A stretch of DNA of 64,000 bases from an uncultured Pontibacter sp. (GTDB lineage Bacteria > Bacteroidota > Bacteroidia > Cytophagales > Hymenobacteraceae): positions 1,116,001 through 1,180,000 of the forward strand of contig CANMMP010000001.1 in the NCBI GenBank assembly GCA_947499125.1. Reading direction: 5' to 3'. The number at the start of each line of letters is the position of its first letter. Positions within the stretch are counted from its first letter, which is position 1. Shown here piece after piece: positions 46,775-54,757 of this stretch. Position numbers and translations under genes: made by a program. The notes below the pieces were generated by a model, which searched no databases, was not told where the DNA came from, and was given only the letters and a program-made list of their open reading frames with translations.

Positions 46775-47845
46775 TTATTCGTCGCAGTGACCAGGACCAA
46801 TTTTACCATTGTTGTAGTCATCCAGCAGTTCTGCCCACGAGATCAACTCATCGCGGCTTACTTCCAGTTCTCCGGAGAAGTATAAATGCGCGTCTGCCAT
46901 TACAGCTTCCACATCATCAGGAGCCGAAGCGCCTGCAGCCATGTTAAGCTCGGCAGCTATGTACTGGTGCGCTAAAATAATATCGGCATTTCCACCTTTT
47001 GGTGCAGTCTTTAACACGGCCAGGTAATCACCCATGCCATAAAAGTCCTTGTTCAGGTACTCATCCCAGGTGCTGTCGTATTTCTTTTTATTCGGATCGG
47101 CGTGGTTTTTCCAGTAGCCCTGTGTACGGGTACAACCGGTTGGCTCTTCTTCAGTTGGAGCAGCTACACAAAACATAATATCGTCAATAGCGCCTGAACC
47201 AGAGTAAGAATTCAAACCGGCCAATACAACTTTCATCTTCATTACGTTGGCAGTGTTACCAAACTCAACTGTCTGGCGGCTATTGTTGCCAAGGGGCTTT
47301 AATTTATACTTGAACAGCTCTTTACCGGCTTTATCATACAGATACACCCACGAATCATCTTCGTAAGTATCAATATCCAGCACTTTCATAGAACTAAGCG
47401 TAACAGCTTCCGGGAAGGTTAATTCCATCTGGCCACCCCATTGGTTATCGTTCGGGCCATCGTTTGCAACATTCGGGTCATCTATCGGGCTTACACCAAT
47501 TTCCTGGATTATCAGTGCTTTACCCCACTCTGGCGTATAAAGGTCTGAATCATCACCAGTCCAGTTACGGGTATCAAATATCATCGCTCTGTTTTCAGGT
47601 AGCATTACACCTTCCGGGTTTCGGGCCATGTTGTTTACCTTTATCGGGCCCATACCGTTCGTGCTATACACTTCGGTAATGGTTTCGCCCAAAGGAGCAT
47701 CTTCAAAATTGATATTATCGCAGGAGCCTGCCAGCATGTTTTGAGAGGAAGGGCTGATGTTTTCGAGCTCGGTGTCGGATTCGCAACCCATAAATGCTAT
47801 AGTAGCAAGGGCCATAAGGCCCGTTTTTAATAAAGTTTGTTTCAT
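46775..47845 (-). CDS. Secreted lipoprotein A: beta-sandwich-like domain plus TQGYWKNH module
   Basis: 356-aa predicted lipoprotein (FMG-Cys21). A domain of about 185 residues (42-226) starts SCDNINFED, has MKVLDIDTYEDDSWVYLY near 153-170 and ends SGSGAIDDIMFC; the predicted fold is a beta-sandwich of the choice-of-anchor or carbohydrate-binding type. A C-terminal module starts GCTRTQGYWKNH (237-248) and continues with helices containing LAHQYIAAELNMAAGASAPD and GELEVSRDELISWAELLDDY. The TQGYWKNH motif is widespread in surface proteins; its role is unknown to me. Last gene of a four-paralogue array; no enzyme motif. Confidence 0.85.
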   Translation of the reverse strand: MKQTLLKTGLMALATIAFMGCESDTELENISPSSQNMLAGSCDNINFEDAPLGETITEVYSTNGMGPIKVNNMARNPEGVMLPENRAMIFDTRNWTGDDSDLYTPEWGKALIIQEIGVSPIDDPNVANDGPNDNQWGGQMELTFPEAVTLSSMKVLDIDTYEDDSWVYLYDKAGKELFKYKLKPLGNNSRQTVEFGNTANVMKMKVVLAGLNSYSGSGAIDDIMFCVAAPTEEEPTGCTRTQGYWKNHADPNKKKYDSTWDEYLNKDFYGMGDYLAVLKTAPKGGNADIILAHQYIAAELNMAAGASAPDDVEAVMADAHLYFSGELEVSRDELISWAELLDDYNNGKIGPGHCDE

Positions 47846-48056
47846 TGTGTAGAGGAGGTTTAGTTAACAAAATATTAACAACTGCGATTACCCCGGTTGG
47901 GTAAAGTGCAATTTATATATTCATACTGCAAACACTGGAATATGGTTGTAATCCATTCCAGTTAATTCTACAACGAATAAAAACCTCACAATTTCAGCAA
48001 AAACAAAACATCCCTTTAAATAAGCTATGTGTAACCCTAAAACCGACAAACAAAAA

Positions 48057-48100
48057 AACACCCAGTAAAATATAAATTTAATTATATTTTACTGGGTGTT
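48057..48100 (-). terminator. Terminator of lipoprotein B, 19-bp stem
   Basis: AACACCCAGTAAAATATAA (48057-48075) pairs perfectly with 48082-48100 around ATTTAA. On the minus strand TTTTTTTG follows. It is one of the longest hairpins in the window. Confidence 0.92.
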
Positions 48101-48135
48101 TAAATCTTTATTCCCTCCTCAGGAAATTGTATTGT

Positions 48136-48840
48136 TTATGGGTAGCAAACTGAACCCGGGCAGAACTGCACTACATCTATAGCACCTGAGCCACCTTTGC
48201 CATTCATGGATTTTATAGTTACACGTAGCTTAGCTACATTAGAAACGCCCTGGCCAAAAACTACTGGCTGGAAAGTATAAGCGCCTGTTACCGGCAGCTC
48301 CATGGCATAGATCACCTGGCCACTGTTATCCAGCATTTCGAGTGTAGAACCACGCTCGCTTTCTTCAATATCAGCCACATAAATACCACGCATTACTACG
48401 CTGCCAAAGCTTGAGAAATCCATTTCGATAACACCGCCTTTGTCGTTTATAGTTGTAGAAGACCCCTGGTCCTGGCCAATAGTAAGTACGTTACCTAACT
48501 GGAACGGTCCCTGGTTAATAGCCTTATAGCCTTCGTTTCTTTTATCAGGATTAGTGGTATCGTAAACATAAGCTGAGTTAGCTGATGTTTTGCTATTTTG
48601 GAATGGGGTAGCTTTGATCTTTACCGGAAGTGTGGTGTAGCTGTCTTTTACTACTTGTACTTCGTTCAGGTAACCTGTTGTGTTATCAAAGTTTATAATG
48701 GTTGCGCCTGGTACAGTACCAAATTTCTTAACGGCGCTTGATGTTAGTGGTCTTATTTCGGCTTCTGTCTCCTGCTCGCAAGATGAGAAAAGAATTGTAG
48801 CAAGTGAAAGGGCGAGGGCTTTGTAAAGGAAAGTTTTCAT
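48136..48840 (-). CDS. Secreted lipoprotein B, diverged member of the array
   Basis: 234-aa predicted lipoprotein (FSS-Cys21). One domain, about 45-232, starts with GATIINFDNTTGYLNEVQVV, has VMRGIYVADIEESERGSTLE in the middle and ends GSGAIDVVQFCPG, the same closing motif as its neighbours. It lacks the DDDDL-type loop and the TQGYWKNH module and is clearly the most divergent paralogue. It is separated from both neighbours by 290-410 bp and has its own terminator, so it is probably transcribed separately. Confidence 0.82.
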   Translation of the reverse strand: MKTFLYKALALSLATILFSSCEQETEAEIRPLTSSAVKKFGTVPGATIINFDNTTGYLNEVQVVKDSYTTLPVKIKATPFQNSKTSANSAYVYDTTNPDKRNEGYKAINQGPFQLGNVLTIGQDQGSSTTINDKGGVIEMDFSSFGSVVMRGIYVADIEESERGSTLEMLDNSGQVIYAMELPVTGAYTFQPVVFGQGVSNVAKLRVTIKSMNGKGGSGAIDVVQFCPGSVCYP

Positions 48841-49254
48841 ATAGCAACTAATTTTGTAAAGGGTAAAATTATAGATGTAGTTGCCAGAAGGAGCTCAGCA
48901 TAAGCAGAGCGCACATATCAGAAATTGTATATTTTAATGTCCCTTTGGCAAAAAACATTTTCACCCTTGTACGGCAGGTTTTGGAAAAAGATAAGCCCTG
49001 TTTTAAAAAAAAGCTGGTATTACAGTATTATATATAAATGGATATTTTTTCATAATTGCACTGTTTTACAAACAAAAACATCATTTAAAGCTTATAAAAG
49101 CTATTTCGAACAGCAGCTGACATGCAGCCTTTGTTATGAAAAAAAATTTCACTCTTACCTAAAAACAAACCAAGTATAGAAGTATCGCAATAATATAATA
49201 AAAAAAAGGAATCCATAGTGGATTCCTCTTTTTATACTTGTAATTTAAAATTGT
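48841..49254. other. AT-rich intergenic region between lipoproteins B and C
   Basis: About 410 bp. Apart from the terminator at 49207-49240 I see no gene. A frame starting with TTG at 48925 would encode 84 residues rich in Lys, Phe and Tyr, but has no family features and looks random. The promoter of lipoprotein B should lie in the left part; its exact boxes are unclear. Confidence 0.55.
49200..49235 (-). terminator. Terminator of lipoprotein C
   Basis: AGGAATCCA (49207-49215) / TGGATTCCT (49219-49227), loop TAG, with T-rich sequence on the minus strand after it; 28 bp past the stop at 49255. Confidence 0.88.
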
Positions 49255-50358
49255 TTAGTCATCGCAATGGCCAGGACCGATCAAGCCGTTGTTATATCTG
49301 TCAAGCAGTTCAGCCCATGAAATAAGTTCAGCGCGGCTTACGCCTGTTAACTCACCTGCAAAGTATAAACGGGCATCTGCCATTACAGCATCCACCTCAT
49401 CCGGAGCCGAAGCGTCTGCTGCAATGTTAAGTTCAGCTGCTATAAACTGGTGCGCCAATATAATATTTGCATCGCCTTTAGGAGACATCCATAAAATTTC
49501 ACAGTAAGTAGCATCATCGATCATGGCAATTCTATGATTTTGGAAACCATTCCAGGTATTATCGTATTTATCGTTTCCTTTGCCTTTACCGTTTCCTTTG
49601 TCTTTACAGTAAGAATGGTTTTTCCAGTAGCCTTGTGTACGGGTACAACCCATTTCTTCTTCAGGCCAGCAGAATCTGATATCATCTATTGCACCAGAAC
49701 CAACATTGCCGACACCATCCAATAAAACCACCATGCGTTTTACCCCAGGCGTATTCTGTAAGTCAACTTCAAAACCTACATTATTACCACGCTGTTCCAG
49801 GTATATCTGTTTGATCAGGTTATTATTTTCATCGTAAAGGCGCACCCAGGAATTGTTTTCATCATCCCCCTCACGTTTATCAATATCCAATACGTTCATG
49901 GATTGCAGCGTAACTGGCTCAGGGAAAGTAAGGACCATTCTGGCGCCCCACTGGTTGTCATTTGGTCCGTCGTAGTCACTGCCATCCGTATCTATAGGGT
50001 TTACACCAATTTCCTGCACAATCAGTACATTGCCCCAATTTGTAGTTCTTAGGTCAACGTCATCCCCGGTTGGGTTCTGAGAATCAAAAAGTATAGCCCG
50101 GTTGCCCGTCTCAAACGTTCCGCTTGAATTTCGGGCCCTGCCTCTTACCTCTATAGGTCCGTAACCACCATCTGCCCATACTTCATCTACATATTCGCCT
50201 GTTCCAGCTTCCATGTTATTAAAGCTGATCACATCACAATTACCCTCTTCGTGTAATGGATCCGTTTTACTAAAATTCAGATCTTCTTCTTTTTCGCAAC
50301 TGGTTAATAGTAACACAGATGCACATAATGTCAGTAATTTTACATTCATTCCCTTCAT
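49255..50358 (-). CDS. Secreted lipoprotein C: beta-sandwich-like domain plus TQGYWKNH module
   Basis: 367-aa predicted lipoprotein (LLTS-Cys21-EKEED), closest to lipoprotein A in architecture. Domain 41 to about 228 starts NCDVISFNNME, has NRAILFDSQNPTGDDVDLRT and MNVLDIDKREGDDENNSWVR, and ends GSGAIDDIRFCWP. The C-terminal module has GCTRTQGYWKNHS, a Gly/Lys-rich insertion (DKGNGKGKGNDK) and LAHQFIAAELNIAADASAPD. It is co-directional with three paralogues but 414 and 525 bp from its neighbours. No function is known; surface exposure is likely from the lipobox and lack of enzymatic motifs. Confidence 0.85.
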   Translation of the reverse strand: MKGMNVKLLTLCASVLLLTSCEKEEDLNFSKTDPLHEEGNCDVISFNNMEAGTGEYVDEVWADGGYGPIEVRGRARNSSGTFETGNRAILFDSQNPTGDDVDLRTTNWGNVLIVQEIGVNPIDTDGSDYDGPNDNQWGARMVLTFPEPVTLQSMNVLDIDKREGDDENNSWVRLYDENNNLIKQIYLEQRGNNVGFEVDLQNTPGVKRMVVLLDGVGNVGSGAIDDIRFCWPEEEMGCTRTQGYWKNHSYCKDKGNGKGKGNDKYDNTWNGFQNHRIAMIDDATYCEILWMSPKGDANIILAHQFIAAELNIAADASAPDEVDAVMADARLYFAGELTGVSRAELISWAELLDRYNNGLIGPGHCDD

Positions 50359-50883
50359 AGCTTTTAAATTTTAGTGTGGTAAATTTGTTAAGCACAGCAT
50401 AGCTGTTAATATTTGTTTATCAATGAGATACAGATGAATACACTTTGATTATCAGGCTCACTTCTATCAATTCGATTGCCTTTTAAACACCATATACCCA
50501 AACTATCTCATAGTTAAATACTAATACGAGAACGATTGCTGAATTTTAACCATATAAAGATTTATTTGGTGAATTACCTGATTGAGCAATTTAAGCCACT
50601 TATATTTTCCGTGAGAAAGTTGAGCTATATAGCAACAAAGCTTATTTGGTATATATTCTTTACCAAACGAACATTTTAAAAAGCCAAACACTTAAATATC
50701 AGGCAGATAATTAACCAACTATAGAACAGCTTTGCCTATAGTTTAATCTGAACATTTATATTTTAAGCTAACCTCCTGATACAAATAAAAAGGGGAGCCG
50801 CCGCTCCCCTATAGTTAATACATATTTATACTTCATAGATCATCCTAATGTCAGGGCTATAGTTAGCCTTTATAGGTTATCTG
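50359..50883. other. AT-rich intergenic region between lipoproteins C and D
   Basis: About 525 bp with no credible gene. The only clear structure is the terminator at 50791-50810. The rest is AT-rich with scattered CTATAG words; it should include the promoter of lipoprotein C, but I cannot assign boxes. Confidence 0.55.
50785..50810 (-). terminator. Terminator of lipoprotein D
   Basis: AGGGGAGC (50791-50798) / GCTCCCCT (50803-50810), loop CGCC, followed on the minus strand by TTTTTATTTG. It lies 74 bp past the stop. Confidence 0.85.
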
Positions 50884-52107
50884 TTATCTCGGTACACAGA
50901 ACGAGATGTTATCAATAGCACCCGAACCATGCGGACCATCGCCATCGAACCACACAACCAGCTTTAATACATTCTCGATGTTACCAAATTCCACTGTGAA
51001 GCCTACGTTGTCGCCGTGTGGCTCTAAGTAAAATTTCCTTGGCTCATCTTCGCCCTGCACGTAAACAAAAGCCCATGAGTCGTGCTCACTTGGATGTCCA
51101 TCTGAGCCATCATCAATATCAAGCACCCGCATTGAGCGTAGCATAACCGGCTCCAGGAAGCTGACACGTAACTCTGAGCCCCATTCGTTATCATTAGGGT
51201 CACCTTCGTCGCCGAGCTGCTGCGATATAAGTACATGACCCCAGCTTGAGGTTGCTAAGTCATCGTCATCACCGGTCCAGTTGCCTGAATCGAAAATACG
51301 GGCGCGGTTCTGGTTTACAGCTTCATCATTCGCATTTCTGGAAATACCGGCAATATTAACTCTGCGTCCACCATCCGAGAACACATGATCTACATAGCCA
51401 TCCGGTGAGGACCCTTCAAATGTGATAAGGTCGCATTCGATATCTGGCTCAGGAACCATTACAGGTACGCAGAACATGATATTATCAATAGCCCCGGAAC
51501 CAAAGGCACCATCACCATCAAACCATACTACCAGCTTTAACACGTTCTCGATATCGCCGAAATTTACTGTAAAGCCTACATTATCGCCATGCGGCTCTAA
51601 GTAGAATTTTCTTGGCTCATCTTCACCTTCCACGTAAACAAAGGCCCACGAATCATGCTCATTCTCGTCAATATCGAGTACCCGCATTGAGCGTAGTTTT
51701 ACTGGCTCCAGGAAGCCAATGCGTAACTCCGAACCCCACTGGTTATCGTTGGGTGCGCTTTCGTAGCCCAGTTGCTGGGTAATAAGCACATTGCCCCAGT
51801 CAGAAGTAGCCAGGTCGTCATCGTCGCCGGACCAGTTCTCCGAGTCGAAGATCATGGCGCGGTTCTGATCTACCGGTTCATCGTTCTCGTTTCGGGCAAT
51901 TCCGGCTACATGTATCGTTCGGCCACCGTCCGACTCCACCGTATTCCTATAACCGGACTGTCCCTCAAAACTGATCATATCACATTCTTCGCTCATCACC
52001 TGGTTCCCGCTTTTAGACGTTGCCAGCATGTCCTCTTCTTTTTCGCAACCGCTTAGTAATAGCGAGGCCGCACATAGTGTAAGTAGTTTTCCACTCAATC
52101 CCTTCAT
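50884..52107 (-). CDS. Secreted lipoprotein D with a tandemly duplicated domain
   Basis: 407-aa predicted lipoprotein (LLSG-Cys21-EKEED). Two copies of the array's domain lie at 42-215 and 225-406. They are very alike: both contain the runs GDDDDLAT, LRSMRVLDID, HDSWAFVYV and EDEPRKFYLEPHGDNVGFTV, ending GSGAIDNI-x-FCVP. Such identity, including at the DNA level, indicates a recent internal duplication. There is no TQGYWKNH module. The acidic GDDDDL and DID-containing loops might bind calcium; that is conjecture. It is the first gene of the array in transcription order. Confidence 0.86.
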   Translation of the reverse strand: MKGLSGKLLTLCAASLLLSGCEKEEDMLATSKSGNQVMSEECDMISFEGQSGYRNTVESDGGRTIHVAGIARNENDEPVDQNRAMIFDSENWSGDDDDLATSDWGNVLITQQLGYESAPNDNQWGSELRIGFLEPVKLRSMRVLDIDENEHDSWAFVYVEGEDEPRKFYLEPHGDNVGFTVNFGDIENVLKLVVWFDGDGAFGSGAIDNIMFCVPVMVPEPDIECDLITFEGSSPDGYVDHVFSDGGRRVNIAGISRNANDEAVNQNRARIFDSGNWTGDDDDLATSSWGHVLISQQLGDEGDPNDNEWGSELRVSFLEPVMLRSMRVLDIDDGSDGHPSEHDSWAFVYVQGEDEPRKFYLEPHGDNVGFTVEFGNIENVLKLVVWFDGDGPHGSGAIDNISFCVPR

Positions 52108-52375
52108 TGTCGTTCTGTTTAAAATTTGTTTTATAGTTGTAGCAGCTTAACTCACTGTTAAAACAGTGCACCGGTAGAGGGAAAATAGTGCGCTACCTGC
52201 CAGATATCAGGCTGTGGGTTTACAAATTTAATGTATAGAACCCCTGCTGTGTAGAACGAAAACTATATAATCCTTCTAATTAAAAAAAGTATATTATTAA
52301 TACGTTTTTGCTCTAGAAGACACGGCTTATATTTCCAGATTTTGGTAAACAGCAACTTCAATTGCTTTAATAAAT

Positions 52376-53551
52376 CTAAAATTTTCGTGAGGGAATTTTG
52401 ACGATAAACAGGAGGTATAAAAGAGATATAAATACAAAGAAAGCGCAGGTCCAGAACACCATCCGGAAGTTGTCTGGGTTATTATCATAAAGCCAGCCGG
52501 AGAGCAATGCACCCATGCCAATACCTGCTTCCATGGCTATATACATGGTGGCCATGGCACGGCCCCGGTGGTCTTCGTGGCTCAGGTCTATGGTCCAGGC
52601 AAATATGGTAGGCGAGTTCATGCCTTGCCCTATCCCGAACAGTACGCCGGCAAGCATCAGCTCTGTTAAAGTGGTCGAAAAACCTACTCCAACCATAGCC
52701 AGCATCAACACCAACGTACTTACCCGTAATATATTCACACGGCCATACTTATCCGAAACCCTGCCTGCCACAAACCTGATAGCCAACGATGAGAGGGTAA
52801 AGCTCAGAAAGAACAGGCCTTTGTTCTGTATGCCCAGGTGCTCGCTAAAATCAGGAATAATGGTAAGTATAGTTCCGAAAGAGAAAACTGTAAAGAACAG
52901 CACAATAGAAGGCGACATCACGCGGGGCTCAATCAGCTCGGACCGCGATATTTTAAGCAACCCCATCCGGAAGCGGTGCTTATCTACAACAGTTTCCTGC
53001 ATGCGGGCAACAACAGCCACCGACAGGAAGGCAGCCACCGACGAAGTATAAAAAACAGTATCGAGGGGAAAATGATTCGCAATAGCACCACCCAGGGCAG
53101 GGCCAGCCGCCATGCCTAAACTACCTGCCAGGCCAAGCAGGCCGGTTGCTTCGCCACGACGCTGCATCGGTATAATATCGGCTACATAAGCGGCAGTGCC
53201 TGTTGGCGTAAACCCTGTTGAGAAACCATGTACAAAGCGCAGCAGCAGGAAAGCAGCCACCGTGCCTGTAACAGGGTATAAAAATCCGCAGACTATACAT
53301 ACGGCCCCGCCAATAACCATTACCGGTATACGCCCCATTTTATCGGCAAGCTGCCCGCTAAATGGTCTCGATAATCCTGCTGAAAGTGTGAAGAGAGAGA
53401 TGATCAGACCTTTGTACTCAGCGCCGCCCAGGCTACTGATGTAGTCGGGCAACTCCGGAATGATCATGTTGAAGCTGGCAAAAAACAGAAAGGAGCTCAG
53501 GCAAAGTAGCCCGAACTGCAAGCCGTATACTTTAGTTTCCTGCTTTTCCAT
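52376..53551 (-). CDS. Major facilitator superfamily transporter
   Basis: 391-aa inner-membrane transporter with 12 predicted helices. Motif A between helices 2 and 3 is GQLADKMGRIPVMVIGG and is echoed after helix 8 by GRVSDKYGRVNILRV. I use the ATG at 53551 (MEKQETKVYG); the longer frame begins at a TTG at 53572. The family sub-type resembles sugar or drug efflux MFS members, but the substrate is not predictable. It is separated by 268 bp from lipoprotein D, with no visible terminator there. Confidence 0.9.
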   Translation of the reverse strand: MEKQETKVYGLQFGLLCLSSFLFFASFNMIIPELPDYISSLGGAEYKGLIISLFTLSAGLSRPFSGQLADKMGRIPVMVIGGAVCIVCGFLYPVTGTVAAFLLLRFVHGFSTGFTPTGTAAYVADIIPMQRRGEATGLLGLAGSLGMAAGPALGGAIANHFPLDTVFYTSSVAAFLSVAVVARMQETVVDKHRFRMGLLKISRSELIEPRVMSPSIVLFFTVFSFGTILTIIPDFSEHLGIQNKGLFFLSFTLSSLAIRFVAGRVSDKYGRVNILRVSTLVLMLAMVGVGFSTTLTELMLAGVLFGIGQGMNSPTIFAWTIDLSHEDHRGRAMATMYIAMEAGIGMGALLSGWLYDNNPDNFRMVFWTCAFFVFISLLYLLFIVKIPSRKF

Positions 53552-53650
53552 GCGCAACGTTACGGGGTGCAAGTTGGCAAAGTATAGCGTAGGAAACTAC
53601 ATTAGTTTTGAAAAAGAAAAAAGGGAACAGGCAAAGAGTATAGCTATAAC

Positions 53651-54145
53651 CTATAAAGCAACTTTATGGCCATACATTAAATTGCCATTTACTTCGAGGT
53701 TGCGCTCCATAGCGGCCAGGGTTATACTTCTTTTAATGTGGTTGGCTACTTTATCATCAGGTATAACAGTGAGGGCCATGTTTATCTCTGACTCATCGCG
53801 AAGCACAAAAATTACTTTTTCGTCGGTCGTTTTTACGGCGCTTAACTGGCTCCAGGGCAAAATATACTCGCGGCTAAAAAAAGTAAGCCTGTAACTTAGC
53901 TGCGCCTGGTCCATAGAGAAGTATGTTTTTTTAAGAGGGAAAATGTTTACAGCAAAAGCTATACATACTATACCGGCAACTACAAGTATAGCAGCAGCAT
54001 ATACCCACTCTATATTTCCGGCACCTGCAATCGGTAGCTCACGCATCAATGCCACTATTCCGCCGGCAACTAAAAAAGCACCCGCCAGAAAAATGTTACG
54101 CTTCAGTTTATTAAGCTCCCTGTCTTCGTATAAATCTACAAACAT
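53651..54145 (-). CDS. Small membrane protein with PH-like C-terminal domain, second of pair
   Basis: 164 aa with two N-terminal transmembrane helices (about 18-36 and 48-69) and a cytosolic beta-rich domain (about 75-160) containing SREYILPWSQLSAVKTTDEK, the pattern of bacterial PH-like domains. It overlaps the preceding gene by one base (TAATG), so the pair is translationally coupled. The two proteins share the same layout and are probably paralogues or hetero-oligomer partners. Function unknown. Confidence 0.78.
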   Translation of the reverse strand: MFVDLYEDRELNKLKRNIFLAGAFLVAGGIVALMRELPIAGAGNIEWVYAAAILVVAGIVCIAFAVNIFPLKKTYFSMDQAQLSYRLTFFSREYILPWSQLSAVKTTDEKVIFVLRDESEINMALTVIPDDKVANHIKRSITLAAMERNLEVNGNLMYGHKVAL

Positions 54146-54684
54146 TAATCTCTGTACTCTTTAAGGGTGATTTCGTGCTGTTGTGCCAGTACACGTACTT
54201 TGTTGCGGGCCTGCCTCAGGGCTTCGTCGGCAGCAGCCATATCCAGGTGTACCAGGTGCTTCTCGTCGTTCTTCAGATAGAAATGTATCTCTTTTTCTAA
54301 AACAGATATCTCATCTACTTCAGCCCAGTCAAATTCTTCTTCTCTTTTAAGAAAAGCAGCACGGTAACGAACTCCGGCATCGCTTAATGTAAAGTGGCGC
54401 AGATAATCGGGGTTGCGGTCGAGCCAGAGCTGGCCTAACAAAAACCCAAAACCAAGTAAGTGCAACAAGTATAACCCCAGGAAACTATAAGCGAAACCAT
54501 TAGTAATTACCAAGTATAGCAACATACCCACCTGCAGCAACACCAGAAAAGCAGCCAGCGCATTGCTTCGCTGCTCGGCTTTCAGGTTGCCGCTAAAAAC
54601 GCCTTCAAATATCCTTAGCTGTATATTCTGCATTCGTACTGTTTCTTGATACTCTAAATATAGCGATTTCAGTTTTAAATCCAA
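54145..54684 (-). CDS. Small membrane protein with PH-like C-terminal domain, first of pair
   Basis: 179 aa. A hydrophilic N-terminal helix (1-42) is followed by two transmembrane segments (about 43-61 and 65-87), then a beta-rich cytosolic domain with REEEFDWAEVDEISVLEKEI. This parallels the LPWSQLSAVKTTDEK segment of its neighbour. It is divergent from the HEAT/cyclophilin gene by 73 bp. I recognise no named family. Confidence 0.76.
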   Translation of the reverse strand: MDLKLKSLYLEYQETVRMQNIQLRIFEGVFSGNLKAEQRSNALAAFLVLLQVGMLLYLVITNGFAYSFLGLYLLHLLGFGFLLGQLWLDRNPDYLRHFTLSDAGVRYRAAFLKREEEFDWAEVDEISVLEKEIHFYLKNDEKHLVHLDMAAADEALRQARNKVRVLAQQHEITLKEYRD

Positions 54685-54757
54685 ATCAGACTTATATTAC
54701 CTCGCCATGCTTTTCAGCTGATTTTAGTATATTCAGCCATCGGAACTATAAAACCAT

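Noticed and set aside
48925-49179. 84-aa frame between lipoproteins B and C
   Set aside because: It starts with TTG in AT-rich DNA and has low-complexity composition with no recognisable domain.
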